From contig JANXZC010000120.1 of NCBI GenBank assembly GCA_025355725.1, positions 1-37,380 on the forward strand: a DNA stretch of 37,380 nt, read 5' to 3'. The stretch is from Syntrophus sp. (in: bacteria). GTDB taxonomy: Bacteria; Desulfobacterota; Syntrophia; Syntrophales; UBA8958. This document shows, in pieces, positions 8,867 through 16,178 of this stretch (its first letter is position 1; each line of letters starts with the position of its first letter). The notes below the pieces were generated by a model. That model was given only the letters and a program-made list of their open reading frames with translations, ran no database searches and was not told the DNA's origin. Both the position numbers and the translations under genes were made by a program.

Positions 8867-8896
8867 GTGTACGTCTCCTGATGATTCAGAAATGTA

Positions 8897-8925
8897 ATCA
8901 TAGAGAACAATGGACAAACAGTCAA
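8897..8925 (-). promoter_or_regulatory. sigma70-type promoter of RNase D
   Basis: On the minus strand TTGACT (8925-8920) and TATGAT (8902-8897) are separated by exactly 17 bases; each hexamer matches consensus at five of six positions. Transcription would start near 8890, leaving a leader of about 24 bases before ATG 8866. This supports the shorter RNase D start. Confidence 0.65.
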
Positions 8926-8979
8926 GGGCAGGAAGGGAATTTTTTTAGAAAAGCTAAAAATATCGAAGAAAAGGCAGTG

Positions 8980-9015
8980 AAAATATTTGTGGATATTTTC
9001 CCCGACTTGTATTAG
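8980..9015 (+). promoter_or_regulatory. inverted repeat and weak promoter before the aminotransferase
   Basis: A perfect 7-bp inverted repeat, AAAATAT/ATATTTT, surrounds the hexamer TTGTGG (8987-8992). TATTAG (9010-9015) follows 17 bases later. Together they could be a weak promoter whose -35 box is the centre of an operator-like palindrome. Both hexamers are poor matches, so this is tentative. Confidence 0.25.
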
Positions 9016-9063
9016 GGAATAGGCCGTTATAACGCTGTGAAGAAGAGGTGTGGAAAAGGGTTT

Positions 9064-10368
9064 ATGAGATTTGATATTGCCAGGGCGGGCAACGGCCTGA
9101 CCTATGAAATCAGAAATATCGTCATTGTCGCCAATAAACTCAAGGAATACGGTATAGAGGTCCATTGGGAGAATATCGGCGATCCGGTGCAAAAAGGAGA
9201 ACACATTCCCGAATGGATGAAGGAGATCCTCGTCGATATTATCAAGGACGATCTTTCCTTTGCCTATTCCCCGACGAAAGGGGTGGACGCAACACGAGAC
9301 TTTCTTGTCGATCTGGTCAACAGAAGGGGAAAGACGCAGATCAACCGGGAGGACATCATCTTCTTCAACGGGTTGGGTGACGCCATCGCCAGATGCTATA
9401 GCTCTATTCGCGTGGACGCCCGGGTCATTGTCCCCGAGCCGACCTATTCGACCCATTTTCTGGCGGAGGTTCTTCATGCCTCTTTCCCTCCGAACACTTA
9501 CCGGATGAACCCTTACAGCAGTTGGTATCCGGATATCCGGGAGTTGGAGCAGAAGGTGAAGAGCCATAGCTCCATTGTCGGCATCCTCGTGATCAATCCG
9601 GATAATCCCACCGGCTTCGTCTATCCCGCCGAGACCCTGCGGCAGGTCGTAAAGATCGCCAAGGAGCACGATCTCTTCCTCCTCTTTGACGAGACTTATA
9701 CCAATATCGTGTACAACAACAAGAAAACCCTGTGCCTCTCGGACGTCATCGGAGACGTGCCCGGCATCAGCATGAAGGGAATCTCCAAGGAGTTCCCCTG
9801 GCCGGGATCGCGCTGCGGCTGGATAGAGGTTTATAATGCCGACAAGGACGAGACCTTTGCCAGATATGTCAATTCGATTCTGACCCAGAAGATGTCCGAG
9901 GTCTGTTCGACGACCCTGCCCCAGATTTCCATTCCGAAGATAATGACGCACCCGAAATACCAGCACTATCTCGATGAACGGATCAGACATTATGAGCGAC
10001 TCTCCAATATCGCCTATAACATCCTCAAGGACGTTCCCTGCCTCATGGTTAACCGCACCAACGGGGCCTTCTACATGACGGCGGTCTTCAACGAGGCGTT
10101 TCTGAATAGCCGCCAGAGCCTGCCAATTACCCATCCGGAGATCAGAACCTTCGTGGAGAGCCTGGTGGGAGAAAATGTCGAACTCGACAAGCGCTTTGTC
10201 TATTATCTCCTCGGGGCGACGGGAATATGCGTGGTGCCCCTGACCTCGTTTTTTACCTCCTTGCAGGGTTTCCGAATGACCCTCCTCGAAAAGGATGAGG
10301 CCAAATTTGAGGCGATCGTGAAGATCATCGCGGAAAAGGTGGAAGAATTTATCGAATCGTCCCGCTGA
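9064..10368 (+). CDS. PLP-dependent aminotransferase, class I/II
   Basis: A 434-residue fold-type I aminotransferase. PLP-binding features are visible: the NPDNPTG loop, an FDETYT segment supplying the ring Asp and Tyr, the Schiff-base Lys in GISKEFPWPGSRCGW, and the phosphate-binding Arg after it. It would swap amino groups between an amino acid and a 2-oxo acid in the cytoplasm; substrate cannot be assigned, though the family includes aspartate and aromatic enzymes. A longer reading from GTG 9037 adds nine basic residues; ATG 9064 is preferred because a purine-rich AAAAGGG lies just upstream and the family homology begins there. It is a single-gene unit with its own terminator. Other bacterial proteins of this type are annotated only as pyridoxal phosphate-dependent aminotransferase. 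Confidence 0.85.
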   Translation: MRFDIARAGNGLTYEIRNIVIVANKLKEYGIEVHWENIGDPVQKGEHIPEWMKEILVDIIKDDLSFAYSPTKGVDATRDFLVDLVNRRGKTQINREDIIFFNGLGDAIARCYSSIRVDARVIVPEPTYSTHFLAEVLHASFPPNTYRMNPYSSWYPDIRELEQKVKSHSSIVGILVINPDNPTGFVYPAETLRQVVKIAKEHDLFLLFDETYTNIVYNNKKTLCLSDVIGDVPGISMKGISKEFPWPGSRCGWIEVYNADKDETFARYVNSILTQKMSEVCSTTLPQISIPKIMTHPKYQHYLDERIRHYERLSNIAYNILKDVPCLMVNRTNGAFYMTAVFNEAFLNSRQSLPITHPEIRTFVESLVGENVELDKRFVYYLLGATGICVVPLTSFFTSLQGFRMTLLEKDEAKFEAIVKIIAEKVEEFIESSR

Positions 10369-10391
10369 TCATTAACTGATCAAATGTATGA

Positions 10392-10423
10392 TAAAAAAGG
10401 GAGACCCCAGAGTCTCCCTTTTT
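10392..10423. terminator. intrinsic terminator, probably bidirectional
   Basis: A perfect 7-bp stem, GGGAGAC (10399-10405) with GTCTCCC (10412-10418), and a 6-base loop, flanked by AAAAAA on the left and TTTTT on the right. It lies 24 bases after the aminotransferase stop. The A-run on the other side would let it also stop transcription arriving from the convergent ABC exporter genes. Confidence 0.88.
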
Positions 10424-10481
10424 CTTTGATGTTGTTTGATGACGGCCATGTAAAAAAGTCGAAAAATTTACCATAATAGGT

Positions 10482-10602
10482 GGCTTCGTAAAAAAGTCCG
10501 CAGGCAAGGCGCGCAAAGACTGAGTCATGAGGCGTACTTTTGCGTACGCCGCAGTGACGACGGATGCAGCGCAACGCAGCATCCGGACCTTTTTACGAAG
10601 CC
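10482..10602. repeat. palindromic repeat element B, 121 bp
   Basis: Terminal inverted repeats of 19 bp (10482-10500 and 10584-10602) match at 18 of 19 positions and begin GGCTTCGTAAAAA. A perfect inner hairpin, GGCGTAC/GTACGCC with a 6-base loop, lies at 10531-10550. The right end stops one base before the stop codon of the ABC permease. Size, long terminal repeats, a central GTAC-type hairpin and the position against a stop codon all resemble element A at 2487-2612, although the end sequences differ. Confidence 0.65.
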
Positions 10603-10603
10603 G

Positions 10604-11371
10604 TCATTTGATGAGGCGGCGGCGCATCTTGTTCAGGGCCAGGGGATAGAAGACCAGGGAGAACAGAAGCAGATAACCGAGGGCCAAGGGGAATGATTTT
10701 GCAAAACTGCCGTAACATAATCCCCGGGTCAGATCAACGAGATGAGTCAGGGGCAGGGCCGTAGCCAGCACCTGGGCCCACGGGGGCATGCCTTCCAGAG
10801 GAAAAAAAGTTCCGCTGAAGAGAAACATGGGGGTGATGAAGAGAAAAAAGGGAAGGTTGAAGAGCTCGATGTGAGAAACGATGCCGGTGAAGTACATGCC
10901 CATGGAACCGAAGGCGAAACCGCCGCAGAAGGCCAGGGGAATCAGCAACAGACCTGTCGGGTAATGGATTAGATTGAAAAATGTGAGAACCACCATCATG
11001 ATCGCCGTGGCGATGACCGATTTGGTGGCCCCCCAGACTATTTCTCCGGTGATGATTTCTTCTACCGACAAGGGCGTTGCCATCATGGCGTCAAAGGTTT
11101 TCTGGTAGTACATGCGTACGAACGAGGAGTAGGTGTTTTCGAAGAAGGCGTTGTTCATGATGTTTATGGCCAGCAGGGCCGGAGCGATAAACGCCAGATA
11201 GGAAATTTTCCCGCTGCCGTATGACACCTCGCCGATGAGGCCGCTCAGGCCGATGCCGAAGGCCGCCAGGTAAAGCAGGGGTTCGAGCAACGGCGGCATG
11301 AAGCTGATCTTCCAGTTCTGACGATAGACGTCGAGGTTCCGCTGCCAAACCCGTAAAATACCCTTGCTCAT
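10604..11371 (-). CDS. ABC-2 type exporter permease (NodJ-like)
   Basis: A 255-residue integral membrane protein with about six helices and the ABC-2 family layout: a cytoplasmic N-terminus followed by a helix containing the PPLLEPLLYL stretch, a conserved central region (TFDAMMATPLSVEEIITGE) and a late LFSGTFFPLEGMP loop. Length matches NodJ-type permeases (about 260). It pairs with the ATPase encoded just upstream; the two genes overlap by ATGA (11368-11371). A dimer of each would export a lipid-like, polysaccharide or drug-like substrate. The natural substrate is unknown, and no nodulation genes are nearby, so the name reflects family only. Confidence 0.88.
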   Translation of the reverse strand: MSKGILRVWQRNLDVYRQNWKISFMPPLLEPLLYLAAFGIGLSGLIGEVSYGSGKISYLAFIAPALLAINIMNNAFFENTYSSFVRMYYQKTFDAMMATPLSVEEIITGEIVWGATKSVIATAIMMVVLTFFNLIHYPTGLLLIPLAFCGGFAFGSMGMYFTGIVSHIELFNLPFFLFITPMFLFSGTFFPLEGMPPWAQVLATALPLTHLVDLTRGLCYGSFAKSFPLALGYLLLFSLVFYPLALNKMRRRLIK

Positions 11372-12282
11372 TCCCTTAGTCCCCTTCCGGTCAGTTTAAG
11401 AAACACATCTTCCAGGGTTGCCGTCCGCATCACGCAACCCTCGGGGCAGAAACGGTTGGTGATATACCGGTAGAGATGGTCGTCGTGATCGCCGTAAACG
11501 AGGAGGCGATCTCCCAGATCCTCAAAAGTCATCTTCTGGAGGCGGATGTAGGTTCTGAGGTCAGCCGCAGGTGATGATATCTCCAGGACGTCCTTGCCGA
11601 TATGTTCCCTGATCAACTCGGTGGGTTTGCCCTGAACCAGGATGCGGCCCTGGTCCATAATGATGATGCGGTCGCACAAGCGGGATGCCTCTTCCATATA
11701 GTGGGTGGTCAGCAGGATCGACATGCCCTGCCGGCGCAGGTTGTCGAGGCGTTCCCATACCTGGTGGCGGGACTGGGGATCCAGACCGGTTGTTGGTTCA
11801 TCAAGGATCAGCAGCTCCGGCTGGTTGATCAGCGCCCGGGCCAGGACAATGCGCCGGACCATCCCCCCCGAAAGCTCCATAGCCCGGGAATGACTGCGGT
11901 GATCAAGGGACATGAAACGAAGGAGTTCGTCGGCCTTCCTTACCGCCAGGGGCTTCGGAATATTGAAATAGCGGGCGAAGACAGTCAGATTCTGGATAAT
12001 GGTCAAGTCGGGATCGAGGGTGTTGTCCTGCTGGCAGACGCCGATGCGGGCTTTTATTGCCCGGGCATGACGGGATACATCCAGCCCGAATACCCTGAGG
12101 ACGCCGGCCGTCAGCGGGGAGAAGCCATAGGTCATGCGGATGGTGGTTGTCTTGCCGGCGCCGTTGGGTCCAAGGATGCCGAAGCACTCCCCCTTGGCGA
12201 TGGTAAAGGAGACATCGTCGACGGCAACAAGCTCGCCATAAGCTTTCTTGATCTGCAGGGCTTCAACAATCAGTTCTGACAT
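11368..12282 (-). CDS. ABC-2 type exporter ATPase (NodI-like)
   Basis: A 304-residue ATP-binding subunit with Walker A GPNGAGKTT (about residues 38-46), Q-loop near 84, signature LSGGM (137-141), Walker B LLILDE (157-162) and switch His H194 (LTTHYMEEA). The C-terminal part resembles the NodI/DrrA extension. The frame is open upstream to 12501, but that extra 73-residue stretch has no similarity to the family and runs antisense into the next gene. ATG 12282, with AGGGG about 8 bases upstream, is the start. It is the first gene of a two-gene exporter operon. Confidence 0.92.
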   Translation of the reverse strand: MSELIVEALQIKKAYGELVAVDDVSFTIAKGECFGILGPNGAGKTTTIRMTYGFSPLTAGVLRVFGLDVSRHARAIKARIGVCQQDNTLDPDLTIIQNLTVFARYFNIPKPLAVRKADELLRFMSLDHRSHSRAMELSGGMVRRIVLARALINQPELLILDEPTTGLDPQSRHQVWERLDNLRRQGMSILLTTHYMEEASRLCDRIIIMDQGRILVQGKPTELIREHIGKDVLEISSPAADLRTYIRLQKMTFEDLGDRLLVYGDHDDHLYRYITNRFCPEGCVMRTATLEDVFLKLTGRGLRE

Positions 12283-12418
12283 GACCGTACCCCTAGCACA
12301 TTTTTCCGTAAAAGTCCGCATATCGTTCAAGAACAAGACGGTGTGAATCCCATTGCAATTACGCAGGGGATGACATATGGACAAGCACTGTTGAAGAAGA
12401 CGAGAGGAGAACAATAAC

Positions 12419-14032
12419 ATGAAGGTGAAATTCATGGGGGCGGCAAGGACGGTGACGGGGTCCTGCTTCATTCTGGAGACGGAGGGGCACCGCTTCGCCA
12501 TTGACTGCGGGATGCATCAAGGCAATGGGGAGATTGAGAAGCGCAATTGGGAAACGAAGACCTACGACGCCTCAAAAATAGAGTGCATTCTCATGACCCA
12601 CGCCCATATCGATCACGCCGGTCTGTTGCCCCGGATTGTCAAGGAAGGCTTCCGCGGATCGATTTATGCGACACCCCCGACTCTTGATCTTTTAAAAATC
12701 CTGCTTCTGGACAGTGCCCACATCCAGGAGATGGAGGCCTTATGGAAAACCCGCAAGCATCTTCGTCATGGCGACGGTGAGAATGATGTCGAACCCCTCT
12801 ACACCAGGAAGGACGCTGAAGAAGTCACCCAGTATTTCAAGGCTGTTGACTATGATCAGCCGGTAACGCCCTTTGACGGTTTGACGGCTACCTTCCGCGA
12901 TGCCGGTCATATTCTCGGGGCCTCCATCCTGGAATTAGGGGTAAGGGAAAACGGGAAAGTATCAAAACTTGTCTTCTCCGGGGATATCGGCCGACCTGCA
13001 CAACTTATCATCAAGGACCCCACGGTCATCGAGACGGCGGACTATCTTTTCATGGAGTCAACCTACGGCAACCGGGATCACAAAAACGAGACGGACAGCC
13101 TCAACGAGCTGGCGGAGGCCATCGCTTACAGTTACCGTAAGGGGGAAAAGGTGATCATCCCTTCCTTTGCCGTGGAAAGAACCCAGGAACTGCTCTACTG
13201 CCTACACATGCTGGACCGTGATGGCCGTCTGCCCAAGGAGATGCCTGTTTACGTGGACAGCCCGCTTGCCACCCAGGCGACGGAGATCTTCCGGAAATAT
13301 ACCAGCTATTTTGATGAAGAGGCCAAGGGTCTGCTCATGAAGGGAGAGGATCCCCTGACATTTCCCCAACTCCATTTCACCCGCAGCACCGAGGAGTCCA
13401 TGAAAATAAACACCTCCACAGGGCCGGCCGTCGTTGTTTCGGCAAGCGGCATGGCCAATGCGGGCCGGATTCGGCATCACCTCCGCCACAATCTCTGGCG
13501 GGAAGGGGCCAGCGTGGTCTTTGTCGGTTTTCAGGCCCAGGGAACCACGGGGCGGAGAATCGTGGAGGGGGCTAAGATGATCAGAATTTTTAATGAGGAT
13601 GTAGCGGTCAAGGCGCGAATTTTTACCATTAACGGCTTTTCCGCCCACGCCGGGCAGAGCCAGCTTCTGGAGTGGCTCGGGCATTTCCGGTCCCAGGCAT
13701 TACAGGTCTTTCTCATCCACGGTGAATACTCAGCCCAGCAGACCCTTGCCGGCCTGATTCACGAACGTTATGGCTTTCCCGTAACAATTCCCGACTATCT
13801 CGAGGAAGTAACCTTGAAATCAGGGGAAGTAATCGAGCGTATGGCCGCTCCGGAACAGGTTACTCCCCGGATCGACTGGAATTTTGTCATTTTGGATATG
13901 GAAAATCGCCTGAAGCAGCTCCGGGAACGACAGTCGCGGATTGAGGCAAAAGGGTGGGTGGAACAGTCGGAGGTCAGGGAACGAATCCTCGAACTGAACC
14001 GGCGGTTGACGGCATTGATCTCCGACCTTTGA
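12419..14032 (+). CDS. beta-CASP metallo-beta-lactamase RNA-processing protein
   Basis: A 537-residue protein with the zinc-binding HAHIDH motif (residues 61-66), the early IDCGMHQG strand, a DAGHILGAS segment, and the beta-CASP cap with an SASGMANAGR region and a late HGEYS motif. This is the family of YSH1/CPSF-like RNA nucleases found in bacteria and archaea; members cut or trim RNA in the cytoplasm. The C-terminal 60 residues form a charged helical region not typical of the core. A strong AGAGGAG ribosome-binding site precedes ATG 12419. It is transcribed away from the ABC exporter, so the 136 bases between them should hold promoters for both, though no consensus boxes stand out. Confidence 0.9.
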   Translation: MKVKFMGAARTVTGSCFILETEGHRFAIDCGMHQGNGEIEKRNWETKTYDASKIECILMTHAHIDHAGLLPRIVKEGFRGSIYATPPTLDLLKILLLDSAHIQEMEALWKTRKHLRHGDGENDVEPLYTRKDAEEVTQYFKAVDYDQPVTPFDGLTATFRDAGHILGASILELGVRENGKVSKLVFSGDIGRPAQLIIKDPTVIETADYLFMESTYGNRDHKNETDSLNELAEAIAYSYRKGEKVIIPSFAVERTQELLYCLHMLDRDGRLPKEMPVYVDSPLATQATEIFRKYTSYFDEEAKGLLMKGEDPLTFPQLHFTRSTEESMKINTSTGPAVVVSASGMANAGRIRHHLRHNLWREGASVVFVGFQAQGTTGRRIVEGAKMIRIFNEDVAVKARIFTINGFSAHAGQSQLLEWLGHFRSQALQVFLIHGEYSAQQTLAGLIHERYGFPVTIPDYLEEVTLKSGEVIERMAAPEQVTPRIDWNFVILDMENRLKQLRERQSRIEAKGWVEQSEVRERILELNRRLTALISDL

Positions 14033-14035
14033 TAA

Positions 14036-14683
14036 TTACTCCGCCAACCGGTAATGGAATACGGCTACGATGTGGAGTTTCGAGAGCCCCATGTCTCGGG
14101 GCAGGCGATCATAGGGCGCAGCGGCGCGAATGACCGAAAGGGTGTATTCATCAAGAAGTTGTGAACCTGACGAAGAAACGACGTCTTGAGAGGATGAAGC
14201 CCCGCTTTTATCGATGGAAAATCTGGCCGTTGTCGTGCCTTTTTCCTTCTTCTGGAGAGCGGCTTGGGGGTATTTCCAACTGCCTTCAATCCGCTTCCGG
14301 ATCTTGAGAAGATAGGAGCGGTAACGGCTGTCCTGGCTGCCCAGATTAACGGTATCTTCTCTGACAACCGTCTCGGTCTTTTCTGCCGGTGTCGGCGTCG
14401 GTTGTTTCTCCGCAGGAACGGGTTCCTTCTTGTCGTCTTTTTCCTGAGGAGCCATAATGGGTTCGGTCAGGTGTACGGTCAGCAGGCTGGCGTCCCGTGG
14501 CCGGGGGGACGGCTTTTCCCCGATGATGGGCATGGAAAGGACCAGTACATGCGAGGCAAGGGAAATCAGGATGGCCGTGATAAAGGCCTTCGACAGGGGC
14601 AACCGGCTGAATTTCCAGAAAGACTTCATGAGAACATCATAAATCAACACGGTGAAATAAATCAATAAAAATGAAAGAGACAT
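14036..14683 (-). CDS. TonB-like energy transducer
   Basis: The longest reading is 215 residues: one membrane helix (about residues 33-52), a proline- and charge-rich linker (about 56-108, with repeated Pro-Thr and Glu-Lys), and a TonB C-terminal domain (about 118-215) with the WKYP stretch typical of the family. TonB proteins pass proton-motive force to outer-membrane receptors. Only 13 bases separate this start from the divergent tadA start, and there is no good ribosome-binding site. A start at Met19 (14629) gives the usual single-helix TonB and is quite possible. No ExbB/ExbD or receptor gene is in the window. Confidence 0.78.
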   Translation of the reverse strand: MSLSFLLIYFTVLIYDVLMKSFWKFSRLPLSKAFITAILISLASHVLVLSMPIIGEKPSPRPRDASLLTVHLTEPIMAPQEKDDKKEPVPAEKQPTPTPAEKTETVVREDTVNLGSQDSRYRSYLLKIRKRIEGSWKYPQAALQKKEKGTTTARFSIDKSGASSSQDVVSSSGSQLLDEYTLSVIRAAAPYDRLPRDMGLSKLHIVAVFHYRLAE

Positions 14684-14696
14684 CCTTTATCTGCCA

Positions 14697-15203
14697 ATGA
14701 CGGGAAACTCTGATAATTATACGGATACTGAAACGACGATGACGCCGCATGGGGATCTGGACAGGCGCTACATGGACCTGGCCCTGGAGGAGGCGGCAGC
14801 CGCCGCTGCGGAAGGGGAGGTCCCGGTCGGGGCGCTCATCGTTAGCGACGGCCAGGTTATTGCCCGGGCTCACAACCGTCCCATCGGTCTAAATGATCCC
14901 ACGGCCCACGCCGAGATCCTTGCTATCCGCTCCGCAGCACGGCAGGCAGGTAATTACCGGTTGTCGGGAACGACGCTGTATGTGACTCTGGAGCCCTGTC
15001 TCATGTGCGCCGGCGCCGTCATTCACGCCCGAATCGGAAGGGTCGTCTTCGGGGCGAGCGATCCCAAGGGGGGCGCCGTTGTTTCCATCGGCCGCGTCTT
15101 CACGGATACCCGCCTGAATCATCAAGTGGACTTTACCGGGGGTATTTTGGCAGGACGATGTGCTGAAATTTTGAGTAGCTTTTTTCAACAAAAGAGGTTA
15201 TAA
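14697..15203 (+). CDS. tadA: tRNA-specific adenosine deaminase TadA
   Basis: A 168-residue cytidine-deaminase fold enzyme with the zinc and catalytic residues H71-A-E73 and P100-C101-L-M-C104. TadA converts the wobble adenosine of tRNA-Arg(ACG) to inosine. Family members usually begin close to the RRYMDLAL segment, so the in-frame Met15 (14739) may be the true start; the first 14 residues are polar and unlike the family. It lies directly upstream of two tRNA-Ser genes on the same strand. Confidence 0.9.
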   Translation: MTGNSDNYTDTETTMTPHGDLDRRYMDLALEEAAAAAAEGEVPVGALIVSDGQVIARAHNRPIGLNDPTAHAEILAIRSAARQAGNYRLSGTTLYVTLEPCLMCAGAVIHARIGRVVFGASDPKGGAVVSIGRVFTDTRLNHQVDFTGGILAGRCAEILSSFFQQKRL

Positions 15204-15236
15204 CCCGCACCGCTTCGAATATAGAACGCTCCACGC

Positions 15237-15330
15237 GGAGAGGTACCGAAGTGGTCGTAACGGGATCGACTCGAAATCGATTTGGGGGCCAAAAGCTCCC
15301 ACGGGGGTTCGAATCCCCCTCTCTCCGCCA
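15237..15330 (+). tRNA. tRNA-Ser (anticodon CGA)
   Basis: A 94-base class II tRNA including encoded CCA. Acceptor GGAGAGG pairs with TCTCTCC (one G-U); the T arm is GGGGG-TTCGAAT-CCCCC; the anticodon stem ATCGA/TCGAT surrounds loop CTCGAAA, giving CGA at 15272-15274. A long variable arm is present, as in serine tRNAs. It reads UCG. A TATAGA at 15220-15225 may be its -10 box; no good -35 is seen. Confidence 0.95.
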
Positions 15331-15370
15331 TTAAAAAAAAGACTTTTTACGAGTTTATCATAGAAGACCC

Positions 15371-15461
<91 letters not shown>

Positions 15462-15469
15462 GATAAGAG

Positions 15470-15504
15470 GCGGGGTAAATGGATCGTTCATTTGCCCCGC
15501 TTTT
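15470..15504 (+). terminator. intrinsic terminator of the tRNA-Ser pair
   Basis: A 12-bp stem (15470-15481 with 15489-15500, starting GCGGGG and ending CCCCGC, one T-G pair) with a 7-base loop, followed by TTTTG. It lies 8 bases after the second tRNA and just before the 3' end of the convergent metalloprotease gene. Confidence 0.85.
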
Positions 15505-15507
15505 GTT

Positions 15508-15882
15508 TCATTCGTATCCAAGCGCCGCGAGCTGTTCTTCCGTCATGCCGAGGAAATGGGCGATTTCATGGACGACGGTAATTTCGATCTCCTCCTCTAA
15601 TTCCGCCAGGTTCAGGCAGGCATCCTCCAGGGGCTCCTGAAAGATGATAATGGTGTCCGGAAAGAGGGGAGGGTTGGTTTCTGACCGCTCCGGCAGGGAA
15701 ATGCCCCAATAGACGCCGAAGGGCGGGTCGTCGGGCGGCAACGCGAGTTCTCTTATCATGTCACGGGAAGGCCTGGGCTGGACGGAAATCACGATATTAT
15801 CCAGGCGGGTGCGAATTTCCATTGGAATGCGGTCGATGGCCCGTTTCACCGCCCTATCGAAGTCTCTGCCGCTGAGCTTCAT
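15508..15882 (-). CDS. zincin-like metallopeptidase family protein (PF06262 type)
   Basis: A 124-residue protein with the zinc-binding HEIAHFLGM motif (H105, E106, H109; an HExxHxxG). The small size, an FGVYWG segment, a DTIIIF strand and the terminal HExxH helix are typical of the minimal zincin family PF06262, often found in bacteria with unknown biological role. It is cytoplasmic by sequence (no signal peptide). The start ATG follows GAGGG closely, with GGGAGG a little further upstream. It is probably a one-gene unit. Confidence 0.85.
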   Translation of the reverse strand: MKLSGRDFDRAVKRAIDRIPMEIRTRLDNIVISVQPRPSRDMIRELALPPDDPPFGVYWGISLPERSETNPPLFPDTIIIFQEPLEDACLNLAELEEEIEITVVHEIAHFLGMTEEQLAALGYE

Positions 15883-16039
15883 TCCCTCGCGAACCTCCCG
15901 TTGCCATAAACTTAGCTTACTAATTCCCCTACGTACCCGATAATTATGAATGTGTAAAAGGATAATTGTCGATGATCCGCCGGGAGCTCCAATGGGTTAC
16001 TCTTAAGTTTTTAGGCGTGTCGCTGTCCCTTCTTTTTCC

Positions 16040-16068
16040 TTGACACAACCCCCCCTGTTCCCTATAAT
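16040..16068 (+). promoter_or_regulatory. consensus sigma70 promoter of the signalling operon
   Basis: TTGACA (16040-16045) and TATAAT (16063-16068) are both perfect consensus hexamers, 17 bases apart. Transcription would start near 16075, giving a leader of about 105 bases before the kinase ATG at 16179, which has AAGGAG at 16168-16173. The leader can form a modest stem (GGCAA at 16109-16113 with TTGCC at 16142-16146). No known riboswitch pattern was recognised. The rest of the gap 15883-16039 shows nothing clear. Confidence 0.85.
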
Positions 16069-16178
16069 TTCTCAACGGGCTTATTCCTGCTACGGCTTGG
16101 TATGAAGGGGCAAGGCGTCTGACGGGTGTTAGCGACGTCATTTGCCGGGCCATGTGACCGTCGTGCGAAGGAGCAGTT

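Noticed and set aside
8863-10134. 423-codon open frame on the minus strand opposite the aminotransferase
   Set aside because: It lies wholly opposite a clear aminotransferase, has no recognisable domain, and its composition is what the complementary strand of a GC-rich gene produces.
10604-12282. True nodulation NodIJ lipooligosaccharide exporter
   Set aside because: The proteins resemble NodI/NodJ in size and motifs, but no nod genes are present; only the family-level name is justified.
12283-12501. N-terminal extension of the ABC ATPase
   Set aside because: The extra 73 residues do not match the family, run antisense into the beta-CASP gene, and a good start site exists at 12282.
16069-16178. 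c-di-GMP (GEMM) riboswitch in the kinase leader
   Set aside because: The context made it attractive, but conserved GEMM core segments were not found; only a weak stem is seen.
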